Of a stretch of 31,217 nucleotides of DNA, positions 1 through 6,954 are shown in pieces; positions within the stretch are counted from its first letter, which is position 1, and each line of letters starts with the position of its first letter. Location of the stretch: positions 21,415-52,631 of the forward strand of contig DHHB01000043.1 of NCBI GenBank assembly GCA_002403075.1, written 5' to 3'. Made by a program: the position numbers and the translations under genes. The notes under the pieces are model-generated. The model saw only the letters and a program-made list of their open reading frames with translations. It had not been told where the DNA came from and ran no database searches. The DNA is from a bacterium UBP1_UBA4783 (GTDB lineage Bacteria > Krumholzibacteriota > Krumholzibacteriia > Krumholzibacteriales > Krumholzibacteriaceae).

Positions 1-320
1 TTGAAGACGGCCGTCTTGTCGGGCTTGCCGGCGGTTTCGGCGACGATCTCCGCGAGCGACCGCCCGGCGAGCGGCGTTCCGGCGACGAGCTTGTTCAGAT
101 TGTCGACGTAGCCTCGATGATGCTTGCCGTAGTGAAAACCGAGCGTCCGGGCGGATATATGCGGCTCGAGCGCGTTTTCCGCATACGGCAGGGGATCGAG
201 AGCGAAGGGCGCCGCCGCGGGTTCGGGCGTCTGCCCCGCCGCTCCCCCCGGCGCGCCGGGGCCCATGCTCGCCGCGCAGACGAGCGCCAGAAGCCGAAGA
301 TCGATTCCGAGCAGTTTCAT
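1..320 (-). CDS. sodB: Exported Fe/Mn superoxide dismutase, N-terminal part (runs off the left edge)
   Basis: This is the first 106 residues of an iron/manganese superoxide dismutase, which converts superoxide to hydrogen peroxide and oxygen. After an N-terminal extension the protein reads LPYAENALEPHISARTLGF, then HYGKHHRGYVDNLNKLV. This is the classic N-terminal helical hairpin of the family, and the His of the HYGKHH region is where the first metal ligand lies. The ATG at 320 is preceded by GGGAGGTGCGGA, a good ribosome-binding site. The first ~30 residues (MKLLGIDLRLLALVCAASMG and on) look like a Sec signal peptide, so the enzyme is probably periplasmic, whereas most family members are cytosolic. 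The catalytic C-terminal domain lies outside the window, so metal preference cannot be judged. Identity is very secure; export is inferred. Confidence 0.93.
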   Translation of the reverse strand, partial: MKLLGIDLRLLALVCAASMGPGAPGGAAGQTPEPAAAPFALDPLPYAENALEPHISARTLGFHYGKHHRGYVDNLNKLVAGTPLAGRSLAEIVAETAGKPDKTAVF

Positions 321-367
321 TCCGCACCTCCCGGGATCGCGAACGTTTTCCGTTGGATGACGCGCGA

Positions 368-396
368 ATGTTACCGCACATCGAAGAATCTTTCCA
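368..396 (-). promoter_or_regulatory. Putative sigma70-type promoter of the superoxide dismutase gene
   Basis: Read on the minus strand, TGGAAA (391-396) is followed by 17 bases and then TAACAT (368-373). That leaves a leader of about 40 bases before the ATG at 320. Spacing is ideal and the boxes are moderate matches. Called from sequence only. Confidence 0.4.
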
Positions 397-442
397 GCCG
401 ATTTATCCGCCGGCGATTTTTCCGCCGGCGTCCATTTGGTGC

Positions 443-470
443 TTGCGCTCCGCCGGTCAACCGTTATATT
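443..470 (+). promoter_or_regulatory. Putative promoter of the RRM protein gene, giving a long leader
   Basis: TTGCGC (443-448), a 16-base spacer and TATATT (465-470) make a plausible promoter for the RNA-binding protein gene. Transcription would start near 477, leaving a leader of about 160 bases before the GTG at 640. Long leaders are typical of cold-inducible RNA-binding protein genes, but cold regulation here is inference. Two direct copies of CCGCCGGCG lie just upstream (about 408-430). Confidence 0.4.
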
Positions 471-490
471 GAGCGGGAGTCGAACAGATT

Positions 491-643
491 ATGGGATCGA
501 ATGTTGAGAACCGCAAGAAGACGAAAAACAGAGCCTGCCTTGTTGATCTTCTCTATTGGGGTACCAGCGTAATTCCTTTCCAACTTAAAATCTGCGACGA
601 GTTTCTTTCTTTTTCATATGGGACCAATAGGAGGTCACAGTGA
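491..643 (+). other. Possible 50-codon upstream reading frame in the RRM gene leader
   Basis: An ATG at 491 opens a frame of 50 codons (starting MGSNVENRKK, ending GTNRRSQ) whose TGA at 641-643 overlaps the GTG start of the RRM gene in a GTGA arrangement. This is the geometry of translational coupling. Against it, third-position GC is much lower than in neighbouring genes, the only Shine-Dalgarno-like bases (GGGAG, 475-479) are about 11 bases from the ATG, and the peptide resembles nothing I know. CTATTGG at 554-560 is complementary to CCAATAG at 624-630, which abuts the RRM ribosome-binding site. The stretch 321-639 could therefore be a structured regulatory leader instead of a gene. Confidence 0.25.
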
Positions 644-930
644 AGATTTACGTAGGCAACATGTCCTTTGATTCGAACGAAGCCGAAATCCGCAAAGCGT
701 TCGAGGCTCACGGCACGGTGGACACCGTGTCGATCATCAACGACAGGGACACCGGCCGGCCGAAAGGGTTCGGATTCGTCGAGATGTCGAACGACACCGA
801 GGCCAAAGCGGCGATCGAGGCCCTGAACGGCAAGGATTTCATGGGCCGGACTCTCAACGTCAACGAGGCGCGTCCCCGCGCCGAAGGGACGCGCAGCGGC
901 AGCAGAACGGGTTTCCGGCGCAGCTTCTAG
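640..930 (+). CDS. RRM-domain RNA-binding protein
   Basis: This 96-residue cytoplasmic protein is a single RNA-recognition motif, of the small glycine/arginine-tailed type found in cyanobacteria and many other bacteria, often linked to cold response. RNP2 is IYVGNM (residues 3-8) and RNP1 is KGFGFVEM (42-49); the aromatic residues that stack on RNA (Tyr4, Phe44, Phe46) are all present. The last ~18 residues are rich in Arg, Gly and Ser. Translation starts at a GTG at 640 with a strong ribosome-binding site (TAGGAGGTCACA). It is monocistronic, with a hairpin terminator about 65 bases downstream. RNA targets cannot be read from the sequence. Confidence 0.93.
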   Translation: MKIYVGNMSFDSNEAEIRKAFEAHGTVDTVSIINDRDTGRPKGFGFVEMSNDTEAKAAIEALNGKDFMGRTLNVNEARPRAEGTRSGSRTGFRRSF

Positions 931-995
931 CTCCCGGAGCCCCGCTCGTAACCATATCGGCGGATAGCGGCAGGCTCCTCCGCTGATCGAAAACT

Positions 996-1024
996 CGAGG
1001 GAAGCCGGTCTCCGGCTTCCCTCG
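996..1024 (+). terminator. Hairpin terminator after the RRM gene
   Basis: A perfect 13-bp stem (CGAGGGAAGCCGG, 996-1008, with its complement 1012-1024) has a 3-base loop. The T-run on the + side is weak (GTATCAAATTT), while the opposite strand reads AGTTTTCG after the stem, so it may work in both directions. Position after the RRM gene supports a terminator. The rest of 931-1235 is gene-free; I see only the palindrome at 1129 and the phzF leader in it. Confidence 0.6.
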
Positions 1025-1128
1025 GTATCAAATTTGCTCATTCCCCCAAAGCGCAATCGCAACGGCGGCGCGGCAGCGGCGACAAGGCCGCGGGCGTCAG
1101 CATAACCATATGCAGTTGCGTCGCTTGC

Positions 1129-1142
1129 GGAGCAATTGCTCC
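1129..1142. repeat. 14-bp perfect palindrome upstream of the PhzF-family gene
   Basis: GGAGCAATTGCTCC is a perfect palindrome about 95 bases before the PhzF start. It could be an operator for a dimeric regulator or a small stem in the leader. No regulator is assignable. Confidence 0.3.
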
Positions 1143-1235
1143 TCCCGGGGGATGCGAGAGGCCGGGCCCCGCGCGACGGAGAATCATGCAACAACGGGTC
1201 TTGCGGCACACGCCTTTCGCACGGGAACGGGAGCC

Positions 1236-2180
1236 ATGAGAGAGATAATCGTCAAATGCGTCGACACCTTCACGGGCAAATCGTTCGCCGGGAACCCCGC
1301 CGGAATCATCGATAACGCCGCCGGCCTCGCCGACGAGGCGATGCAGCGCGTTGCGGCCGAGATGATGCTCAACATCGTCGAGTACGCTTTCCTCTTCCCC
1401 GCAGACACGAAAGGGTCCGTGCGGCGCGCCCGCTACTTCACGCCGCAGCGGGAGATCGATCTCAGCGGCCACGTGACGATCGCGGCCTGCCATTCGCTCA
1501 TCGAGGACGGCGCCGTCTCGCTCGAGGAGGGGATAACGAAGGTCGTTTTCGACACCGCCATGGGGAGCGTTCCGCTCGAGGTCCATGCGCGGCGGACGGG
1601 CGGCTGCCTCGCCGTCGAAAAGATCATGATGAATCAGGCGCTGCACAGCTTCCGCTACGCGGATATCACGGCGGCCGAAATCGCCTCCGTTCTCGGCATC
1701 CCGCCGCGGGAGATCGCGGGGACGGGGCTTCCGCTGATGATCGCCTCGCAGGCGCTCGATTGGCTCATCGTCCCCGTGAAGAGCAAGGAAACCATCCTCG
1801 AGATGCATCCGGATCTCATCAAGCTCGCGAGGCTCAACCGGCGCCACGGCGTCATGACGAACCACGTCTTCACGCTCGACACCTTCGACTCGAACGCCGT
1901 CGCTTACGCGCGGCACTTCGGTCCCGTCATCGGGATCTGGGAGGATCCGGCGACGGCCGTCGCCGCGGGCGTTCTCGGCACGTACCTCCTGCAGCACGGC
2001 GTGACCACGGCCGGCTCGATGCTCATGCAGCAGGGCAGGGAGACCGACAGCCTCGCCGAAGTGCTCGTCGAGATCGAGAGCCGAGACGGCGCCGTGACCG
2101 CGATGCGGGTCGGCGGCCGTGCGACGACCTCGATCACGCAGACGGTCCGCATCGAGAGCGACGCGATCGTCGTCGCGTGA
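1236..2180 (+). CDS. PhzF-family isomerase/epimerase-like protein with altered active-site motifs
   Basis: This 314-residue protein has the two-lobed PhzF fold (diaminopimelate-epimerase-like). Family hallmarks are the N-terminal strand VDTFTGKSFAGNPAGI, the catalytic Glu in NIVEYAF (Glu49), the SGH motif (His79), the EDPATAVAAG motif in the second lobe, and a C-terminal VGG segment. The start is the ATG at 1236, preceded by GGGAG; an upstream in-frame ATG at 1110 would add 42 non-conserved residues. Two usual signatures differ: CGH reads SGH, and the common EDPATGSA reads EDPATAVA. The phenazine enzyme's isomerase activity should therefore not be assumed, and the substrate is unknown. No phenazine genes are nearby. 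It appears to be monocistronic. Confidence 0.85.
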   Translation: MREIIVKCVDTFTGKSFAGNPAGIIDNAAGLADEAMQRVAAEMMLNIVEYAFLFPADTKGSVRRARYFTPQREIDLSGHVTIAACHSLIEDGAVSLEEGITKVVFDTAMGSVPLEVHARRTGGCLAVEKIMMNQALHSFRYADITAAEIASVLGIPPREIAGTGLPLMIASQALDWLIVPVKSKETILEMHPDLIKLARLNRRHGVMTNHVFTLDTFDSNAVAYARHFGPVIGIWEDPATAVAAGVLGTYLLQHGVTTAGSMLMQQGRETDSLAEVLVEIESRDGAVTAMRVGGRATTSITQTVRIESDAIVVA

Positions 2181-2219
2181 CGCGGCGGCGCCCTGAGTCG
2201 CCGCGAAATCCGCGTTTTT
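2181..2219 (+). terminator. Probable terminator of the PhzF-family gene
   Basis: Immediately after the stop codon, CGCGGCG (2181-2187) pairs with CGCCGCG (2199-2205). A small second CGCG/CGCG hairpin then leads straight into five T residues (2215-2219). Confidence 0.5.
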
Positions 2220-2258
2220 CCGCCCGTGCGGCGCCAATATTCGGCGCTAACATTTTCG

Positions 2259-2287
2259 TTGAAAATCAATCGGTTATCTGGTACAAT
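2259..2287 (+). promoter_or_regulatory. Sigma70-type promoter of the multihaem cytochrome gene
   Basis: TTGAAA (2259-2264), a 17-base spacer and TACAAT (2282-2287) are near-consensus boxes with ideal spacing. They stand in an AT-rich pocket (2240-2330) unlike the surrounding GC-rich DNA. The leader would be about 65 bases. Confidence 0.7.
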
Positions 2288-2357
2288 TCGCACCGAATAA
2301 TAGTTATTTCGCGTTCCCAAAAGCGGGGGACTCCATCCGTATCATCGGAGGTCGATC

Positions 2358-5054
2358 ATGCCGAGGTTCAACGCCAAAGCCGCCCCTGGCGTTTGCGTCT
2401 TGGTCTTCGCCGCAATCGCCGTTCAGCTCGTCGCGCTCCTCGCGCCGAGCGTCGCGTTCGCGAGGGCGAACATCCGCGCCGCGTTCTTCGTCGTCTATCC
2501 GGGCGCGGTCGGCTCGAAGCTCGACAACCTGCCGAGCATCACCGGGCACTGCGGGGTATGCCATTACCGCTTCACGGGCGGCGGAACCCGCAACCCGTAC
2601 GGCGTGGCCGTCGGAAACGCGCTGCCGAGCTATCCCAATACCGACGCGGGCCGCCAGGCGGTGATTCTGAGCCTCGCCGGCATCGACCAGGACGCCGACG
2701 GGTACATCACGAACGTCGAGGTCACCGATCTCACGAACTACGGCAATACCCCGACCTTCCCGGGCCTCACGGCCTCCAACGTGAGCCAGATAACGAACGT
2801 CAATCCGGCCGACGTTATCCCCTACCTCACGCCGACCGCTGCCATGGATGTCACGCCTCCCTCGGTGACGGTGTTCTCGCCGAACGGCGGCCAAAGCTAC
2901 AACGCCGGATCGACGCAGCTCGTCACGTGGACCGCGACTGACGCGAGCGGCATATCGAGCGTCGACATCTACCTGAGCGACGACGGCGGGATAACCTACC
3001 GCGCGATGCTCGTCGCGGAGCCGCACGACGGCGAGCAGGCGCTCTTCATTCCGAACTACCCCGGCATCGAGAACCGCATCATCGTCTCGGCCCTTGACAA
3101 CGCCGGAAACCGCGGCTTCGACGCGAGCGACGGCGACTTTACGATCGTCGCGACCCCGCCGGGGCTCGTGCCGACGACGCTCCGCGACGTCGAGCTCGCG
3201 GGCTCCCAGCCGCACGACGCGCGCATCTTCGGGGACGCCGACGCGGAATGCGCCTCCTGCCACGGCAACTACGACACGAACGTCGAGCCGTGGTTCAACT
3301 GGCGGGGCGGCATGATGGCGCAGGCGATGCGCGATCCGCTCTACCTCGCGTGCCTCGCCGTGGCGGAGCAGGACGCGCCGTCGGTGGGGGATCTCTGCCT
3401 GCGGTGCCACACGCCGGCCGGCTGGCTCAGCGGCCGCTCGTTCGATACGGGCGGCGGCATGATCACCGCCCACGACCGGCAGAGCGTCCAATGCAACTTC
3501 TGCCACCGCATGGTCGATCCCGACTACAAGCCGGGCGTGAGCCCGCCCGAGGACGAGGCGATTCTCGCGGCGCTCATCGCGATCCCGTACGTGTCGGCGA
3601 ACGGCGAGTTCGTGGTCGACCCGGCGCAATCGCGGCGCGGCCCCTACGTCGACGCCGTCGCGCAGCACCCGGTGACGGCCTCCCCCTTCCACCGGAGCGC
3701 CTCGCTCTGCGGCACGTGCCATGATGTGAGCAATCCGGTGTACGTCAAGGGCGCCGGCGACGGCGAGTACGTCCCGACCGACTTCAACGCCGCGCATCCG
3801 GACCTCGATCTCAGAAATCAATTCCCGATCGAGCGCACCTTCAGCGAATGGACACAGAGCGAATACGCCGCGACGGGCGTCTACGCGCCGCAGTTCGCGG
3901 GCAACAAACCCGACGGCGTCGTTTCGACCTGTCAGGATTGCCACATGCGCGACGTCGCCGGCGCCGGAGCGAACGTCGAGGGAACGCCCGTGCGGCAGGA
4001 CCTCCCGCTCCACGACCAGATGGGCGGCAACCACTTCATACCCGACGTGCTTCCCGATTTCTTCCCGTCCGAGGTCGACGTCGCCCAGCTCCAGGCCGCG
4101 AAGCAGCGCGCGATCGACATGCTGCGGAAGGCCGCGACGATGACGCTCGAAGCGGCTGTCGTCGGCGTCAATCCGACGGTCAGAGTCGGCATTTTAAACG
4201 AAACGGCGCACAAGCTGCCGTCCGGCTACCCGGAGGGCAGACGCATCTGGCTCAACGTTCGGGCGTACGACGAGAGCGACGTCCTCGTGTACGAATCGGG
4301 CGCCTACGACGCGTCGACGGGAGTTCTCACGCACGACGCCGACGCCAAGATCTACGAGATCAAGCCGGGCATCTCGTCGCGGCTCGGCGCGATCGTCGGA
4401 AAGCCGACGGGGCCTTCTTTCCACTTCGCGGTGAACGACACGATTTTCTACGACAACCGGATACCGCCGCGAGGCTTCACGAACGCCGCCTTCGCGGCGA
4501 TACAATCGCCGCCGGTCGCCTACAGCTACGAGGACGGGAGCTACACGGACGTCACCGAATACGCCCTTCCTCCCGAGGCGGTCTTCATTCGGGCGACCCT
4601 CTACTACCAGTCGACCTCCAAGGAGTACGTCGAGTTTCTCCGGGACGCGAACGTGACGAACACCGCCGGCGACGATCTCTACGCTGCGTGGGTCGCGCAG
4701 GGTCGAGCCGCTCCGGTGGTCATGGTCACCGATACGATCCGCATCACCCCGACGGGCGTCGAGCCGAGGCCGCAGTTCGCGTACGCCCTGCACGCCGCCT
4801 ACCCGAACCCGTTCAATCCCGTGACGCGGCTCGACTTCGAGCTCGCCGCGCGCGGCCGGGTCTGGATCAACGTCTACGACGCGAGCGGCCGCCTCGTGAG
4901 GGCGCTCGTCGACGAGACGAAGTCCGCGGGCAGACACACGGCTTTCTGGGACGGCGCGAACAACGCCGGCACGCGGGTCGCCTCGGGCGTCTACTTCTTC
5001 AAGATGAAGAGCGGCGGCTTCGAGCAGGTTCGCAAGGTCGTGATGCTGCGGTAG
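2358..5054 (+). CDS. Secreted six-haem cytochrome c with Ig-like insert and FlgD-type C-terminal sorting domain
   Basis: This 898-residue protein starts at an ATG with ribosome-binding site ATCGGAGGTCG. Residues 1-35 form a Sec signal. Six CXXCH haem sites lie at Cys65 (CGVCH), 298 (CASCH), 347 (CLRCH), 379 (CNFCH), 451 (CGTCH) and 525 (CQDCH). Between the first and second are a calcium-loop-like segment DQDADGYITNVEV (about 111-123) and an Ig/bacterial-adhesin-like domain starting TPPSVTVFSPNGG (about 166-268). Residues ~580-800 are a beta-rich domain without cysteines. The last ~90 residues, with PNPFNPVTRLDFEL and ASGVYFFKMKSGG, are a FlgD-like Ig domain of the kind used as a type IX-like secretion or surface-anchoring tag in FCB bacteria. 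The likely role is extracellular or outer-surface electron transfer. Its redox partner is unknown and no other cytochrome gene is adjacent. Confidence 0.88.
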   Translation: MPRFNAKAAPGVCVLVFAAIAVQLVALLAPSVAFARANIRAAFFVVYPGAVGSKLDNLPSITGHCGVCHYRFTGGGTRNPYGVAVGNALPSYPNTDAGRQAVILSLAGIDQDADGYITNVEVTDLTNYGNTPTFPGLTASNVSQITNVNPADVIPYLTPTAAMDVTPPSVTVFSPNGGQSYNAGSTQLVTWTATDASGISSVDIYLSDDGGITYRAMLVAEPHDGEQALFIPNYPGIENRIIVSALDNAGNRGFDASDGDFTIVATPPGLVPTTLRDVELAGSQPHDARIFGDADAECASCHGNYDTNVEPWFNWRGGMMAQAMRDPLYLACLAVAEQDAPSVGDLCLRCHTPAGWLSGRSFDTGGGMITAHDRQSVQCNFCHRMVDPDYKPGVSPPEDEAILAALIAIPYVSANGEFVVDPAQSRRGPYVDAVAQHPVTASPFHRSASLCGTCHDVSNPVYVKGAGDGEYVPTDFNAAHPDLDLRNQFPIERTFSEWTQSEYAATGVYAPQFAGNKPDGVVSTCQDCHMRDVAGAGANVEGTPVRQDLPLHDQMGGNHFIPDVLPDFFPSEVDVAQLQAAKQRAIDMLRKAATMTLEAAVVGVNPTVRVGILNETAHKLPSGYPEGRRIWLNVRAYDESDVLVYESGAYDASTGVLTHDADAKIYEIKPGISSRLGAIVGKPTGPSFHFAVNDTIFYDNRIPPRGFTNAAFAAIQSPPVAYSYEDGSYTDVTEYALPPEAVFIRATLYYQSTSKEYVEFLRDANVTNTAGDDLYAAWVAQGRAAPVVMVTDTIRITPTGVEPRPQFAYALHAAYPNPFNPVTRLDFELAARGRVWINVYDASGRLVRALVDETKSAGRHTAFWDGANNAGTRVASGVYFFKMKSGGFEQVRKVVMLR

Positions 5055-5082
5055 TTTGGCTTCCGGGGGATCCGCCCGGCGG

Positions 5083-6309
5083 TCAGGAACGAGTCCTCGG
5101 AAAAGCGACCGCCTCGATGAGAGCATCGAGGCGGTCCGGGTAGGTTTCCATCGAAATGTTCCGCTCGGCCCAGGCGCGCGCGCCGCGGCCGAGCCGCGCC
5201 GCCTCCGCGGGGTTTTCGAGAAGCCCGGCGATCGCATCCGCCATGTCGCCGGGGCATTCCGCCTCGAGATACTCGCGTCCTGACACGAGCCCCATCCCCG
5301 CTACTCCGGCGGGCGTGCTCACGACCGGCGTCGACGTCGCGGCCGCCTCCATCATGCGGATCCTCACGCCGCCTCCGAAGCGAAGCGGCAGGACCATGAG
5401 CGAGCAGCGACCGAGATAGGGCCGTATATCGTCGACGCCGCCCGCGAACTCGACCCCCGCTCCGGCGAGGGCCCGGACGTCCTCGCCGGCTCCGTGCCCG
5501 ACGACGTCGAGACGGGCCGCCGGGTTCCGTCCGCGCACGAGCGGCCACACCTCCCGCAGGAAATACCGCAGGGCGTCGTCGTTGAAATCGGCGTGAAAGG
5601 CGCCGAGGAGCAGCACGCGGCCGCGCTCCCTCTCGAACGCTCCGGGCTCGAAGAACGATAGGTCGAGAGCGAGCGGGAGCGCGCGGATCGTCTTGCCCGC
5701 CGTAGCGCGGTGATGCCTCAATACGTCGGCGTCGGCCTCCGTGACGGTCAGTATCGTGTCGTAGCGTCCGTACGCCTCGAGCTCGATCCGCTCCGCCATC
5801 GCGGCGCGCGAGGCGGCGAGCATCCGGGGAAGGCCGGCCCTCGCGCGGGCGACTCGCCGGGGATGCACGGTGAAATCGAGATCCATCGTGACGAGCGCGA
5901 GACGAACGTCCGGCAGCGCCTCGGGCAAACGGTACAGGTGCCAGTAGGAGGCGAGCACGAGATCGGCGCGAACGTCCCTCGCGGCCCCGGCCACGAGATC
6001 GAGGTATTCACGGGGAGAGGCGTAGCTCACCTGCATCGGCACGCCGGAGAAAACGGCCGCTGCGGCGTTTCTCGCCTTGTGCCACGCCCGGCGGGAGGCG
6101 CTTCGCTTGTTCGGAGCGAGCATGGCGCGCACGGCGATCCGAGGCGATTCGATCGCGCGGAGCCCCTCGAGCTGTTCCCGGTCGAGCGCCATCGTGACGA
6201 GGACGACCTCGTGGCGGACGGAGAGGCCATCGAGAAGGTTCATGATGAGGCGGTCGAGCCCCTTCGTGACGGGCCAGGGGGCGTACGAGTTGGCGACGAC
6301 GATCCTCAC
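5083..6309 (-). CDS. GT4-type (GT-B fold) glycosyltransferase
   Basis: This 408-residue protein resembles group-1 (family 4) glycosyltransferases that transfer a sugar from a nucleotide-sugar to a lipid-linked or growing glycan. The N-terminus (IVVANSYAPWPVTKGLDRLI) is the usual acceptor lobe with a glycine loop. The C-terminal lobe carries FGGGVRIRMMEAAATSTPVV followed by STPAGVAGMGL, the donor-binding region with its conserved Glu. The start is a GTG at 6309 behind GGGAGGAGT. It follows the symporter and micro-protein genes on the same strand after a 66-base gap, so it may be read through with them, although its role is biosynthetic. No membrane segment is evident. Sugar specificity is unknown. 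Confidence 0.85.
   Translation of the reverse strand: MRIVVANSYAPWPVTKGLDRLIMNLLDGLSVRHEVVLVTMALDREQLEGLRAIESPRIAVRAMLAPNKRSASRRAWHKARNAAAAVFSGVPMQVSYASPREYLDLVAGAARDVRADLVLASYWHLYRLPEALPDVRLALVTMDLDFTVHPRRVARARAGLPRMLAASRAAMAERIELEAYGRYDTILTVTEADADVLRHHRATAGKTIRALPLALDLSFFEPGAFERERGRVLLLGAFHADFNDDALRYFLREVWPLVRGRNPAARLDVVGHGAGEDVRALAGAGVEFAGGVDDIRPYLGRCSLMVLPLRFGGGVRIRMMEAAATSTPVVSTPAGVAGMGLVSGREYLEAECPGDMADAIAGLLENPAEAARLGRGARAWAERNISMETYPDRLDALIEAVAFPRTRS
5101..5136 (-). terminator. Terminator-like hairpin inside the 3' end of the glycosyltransferase gene
   Basis: On the minus strand, GACCGCCTCGAT (complement of 5125-5136) pairs with ATCGAGGCGGTC (complement of 5107-5118) across a 6-base loop. 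GCTTTTCC follows. The stem is a perfect 12 bp but lies before the stop codon at 5083, so termination here would give a message without a stop. It may be accidental or inefficient. Confidence 0.3.
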
Positions 6310-6375
6310 GCGCGGACTCCTCCCGGCGCTTCCGGGCGAATTCTCGAAAGCCGCCGAGGGACGACGACGACCATG

Positions 6376-6477
6376 TTAACGATCCCGCCCTTTCGAGAAA
6401 TGCCGGTAGAGGAGGTACGTGACGACGTACGAGAGAACGAAGACGGCGCCCGGAACGACGATGCCGATGACGCTCAT
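6376..6477 (-). CDS. 33-residue single-span membrane micro-protein
   Basis: This is a 33-codon gene (MSVIGIVVPGAVFVLSYVVT, then YLLYRHFSKGRDR). It has one hydrophobic span (about residues 3-24) and a positively charged tail (RHFSKGRDR), which predicts an N-out, C-in orientation. Its ATG overlaps the TGA of the preceding 41-codon gene in ATGA, implying translational coupling. It is the last of three tiny membrane-protein genes behind the sodium:solute symporter. By analogy with known small subunits or partners of sodium symporters (MetS of NSS transporters, YhdT beside PanF), it may be a symporter subunit. That function is inference; I recognise no named family. Confidence 0.6.
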   Translation of the reverse strand: MSVIGIVVPGAVFVLSYVVTYLLYRHFSKGRDR

Positions 6478-6599
6478 GATCCGTCCGATTCCTTTTTCCG
6501 GTGATGCTTGCGGTACGACCAGTAGGCGAGCGCGAGCCCCGCGAAGCTCGTCACGTACGCGAGCGACATCCCGATCACCATCTTGAGCTCGTTCCCCAC
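6474..6599 (-). CDS. 41-residue single-span membrane micro-protein
   Basis: This 41-codon gene starts at a GTG (6599) with ribosome-binding site GGAGGG five bases upstream. The product (MGNELKMVIGMSLAYVTSF, then AGLALAYWSYRKHHRKKESDGS) has one membrane span (about residues 7-27) followed by a strongly basic tail, RKHHRKK. It begins one base after the stop of the 96-residue membrane protein and ends overlapping the 33-residue gene by four bases, so the three are one translational unit. A transporter-accessory role is inferred from that context. No family is recognised. Confidence 0.62.
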   Translation of the reverse strand: MGNELKMVIGMSLAYVTSFAGLALAYWSYRKHHRKKESDGS

Positions 6600-6600
6600 G

Positions 6601-6891
6601 CTAGCCCTCCCACTTGACGGCGCGTTCCAGATCCTCGATGTACTGCTTCTGCCGCAGCTCGTACCCCTTCGACACGGCGGAGAGCTTCGGATCGATGACG
6701 CGCACGAGAACGACGAGCAGCGCGACGCCCGCCGCGAGCGCGACGAAACCGATCGGGCGAAGCATGAAGCTGAGGGCCGTGCCGAGCATGAGCAAAATGT
6801 ACACGAGCGGCGAGATGACGACCGCGATCGTGTCCTCCCTCGTCCACTCCTCCGCCTCTTTCGGCGTCCACTGTTTCGCGCTCGATGCCAT
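6601..6891 (-). CDS. 96-residue two-span membrane protein linked to the symporter
   Basis: The protein has a polar N-terminus (WTPKEAEEWTREDTI) and a helical hairpin of two membrane spans (about residues 23-44 and 47-65). A charged C-terminal helix follows (VSKGYELRQKQYIEDLERA), possibly a coiled coil. The ATG at 6891 has AAGGCGG just upstream. It lies 63 bases behind the symporter and is packed against the two micro-protein genes. Small two-span proteins next to sodium:solute symporters exist (for example the DUF4212 small-subunit family), but I see no clear sequence match, so the name stays generic. Confidence 0.75.
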   Translation of the reverse strand: MASSAKQWTPKEAEEWTREDTIAVVISPLVYILLMLGTALSFMLRPIGFVALAAGVALLVVLVRVIDPKLSAVSKGYELRQKQYIEDLERAVKWEG

Positions 6892-6954
6892 ATCCGCCTT
6901 TCCCGGCGTCCGCCGCGCCCCCTCGCGGAGGGCCCGCGGGCGGTCCGCCGACGC

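Noticed and set aside
117..572. 151-codon + strand frame at the left end
   Set aside because: Overlaps the superoxide dismutase gene antisense, is Arg-rich and has no ribosome-binding site.
2231..2247. GCGCC-AATATTC-GGCGC inverted repeat near the cytochrome promoter as an operator
   Set aside because: Arms are only 5 bp, the centre is off-axis, and such short GC arms are expected by chance in this DNA.
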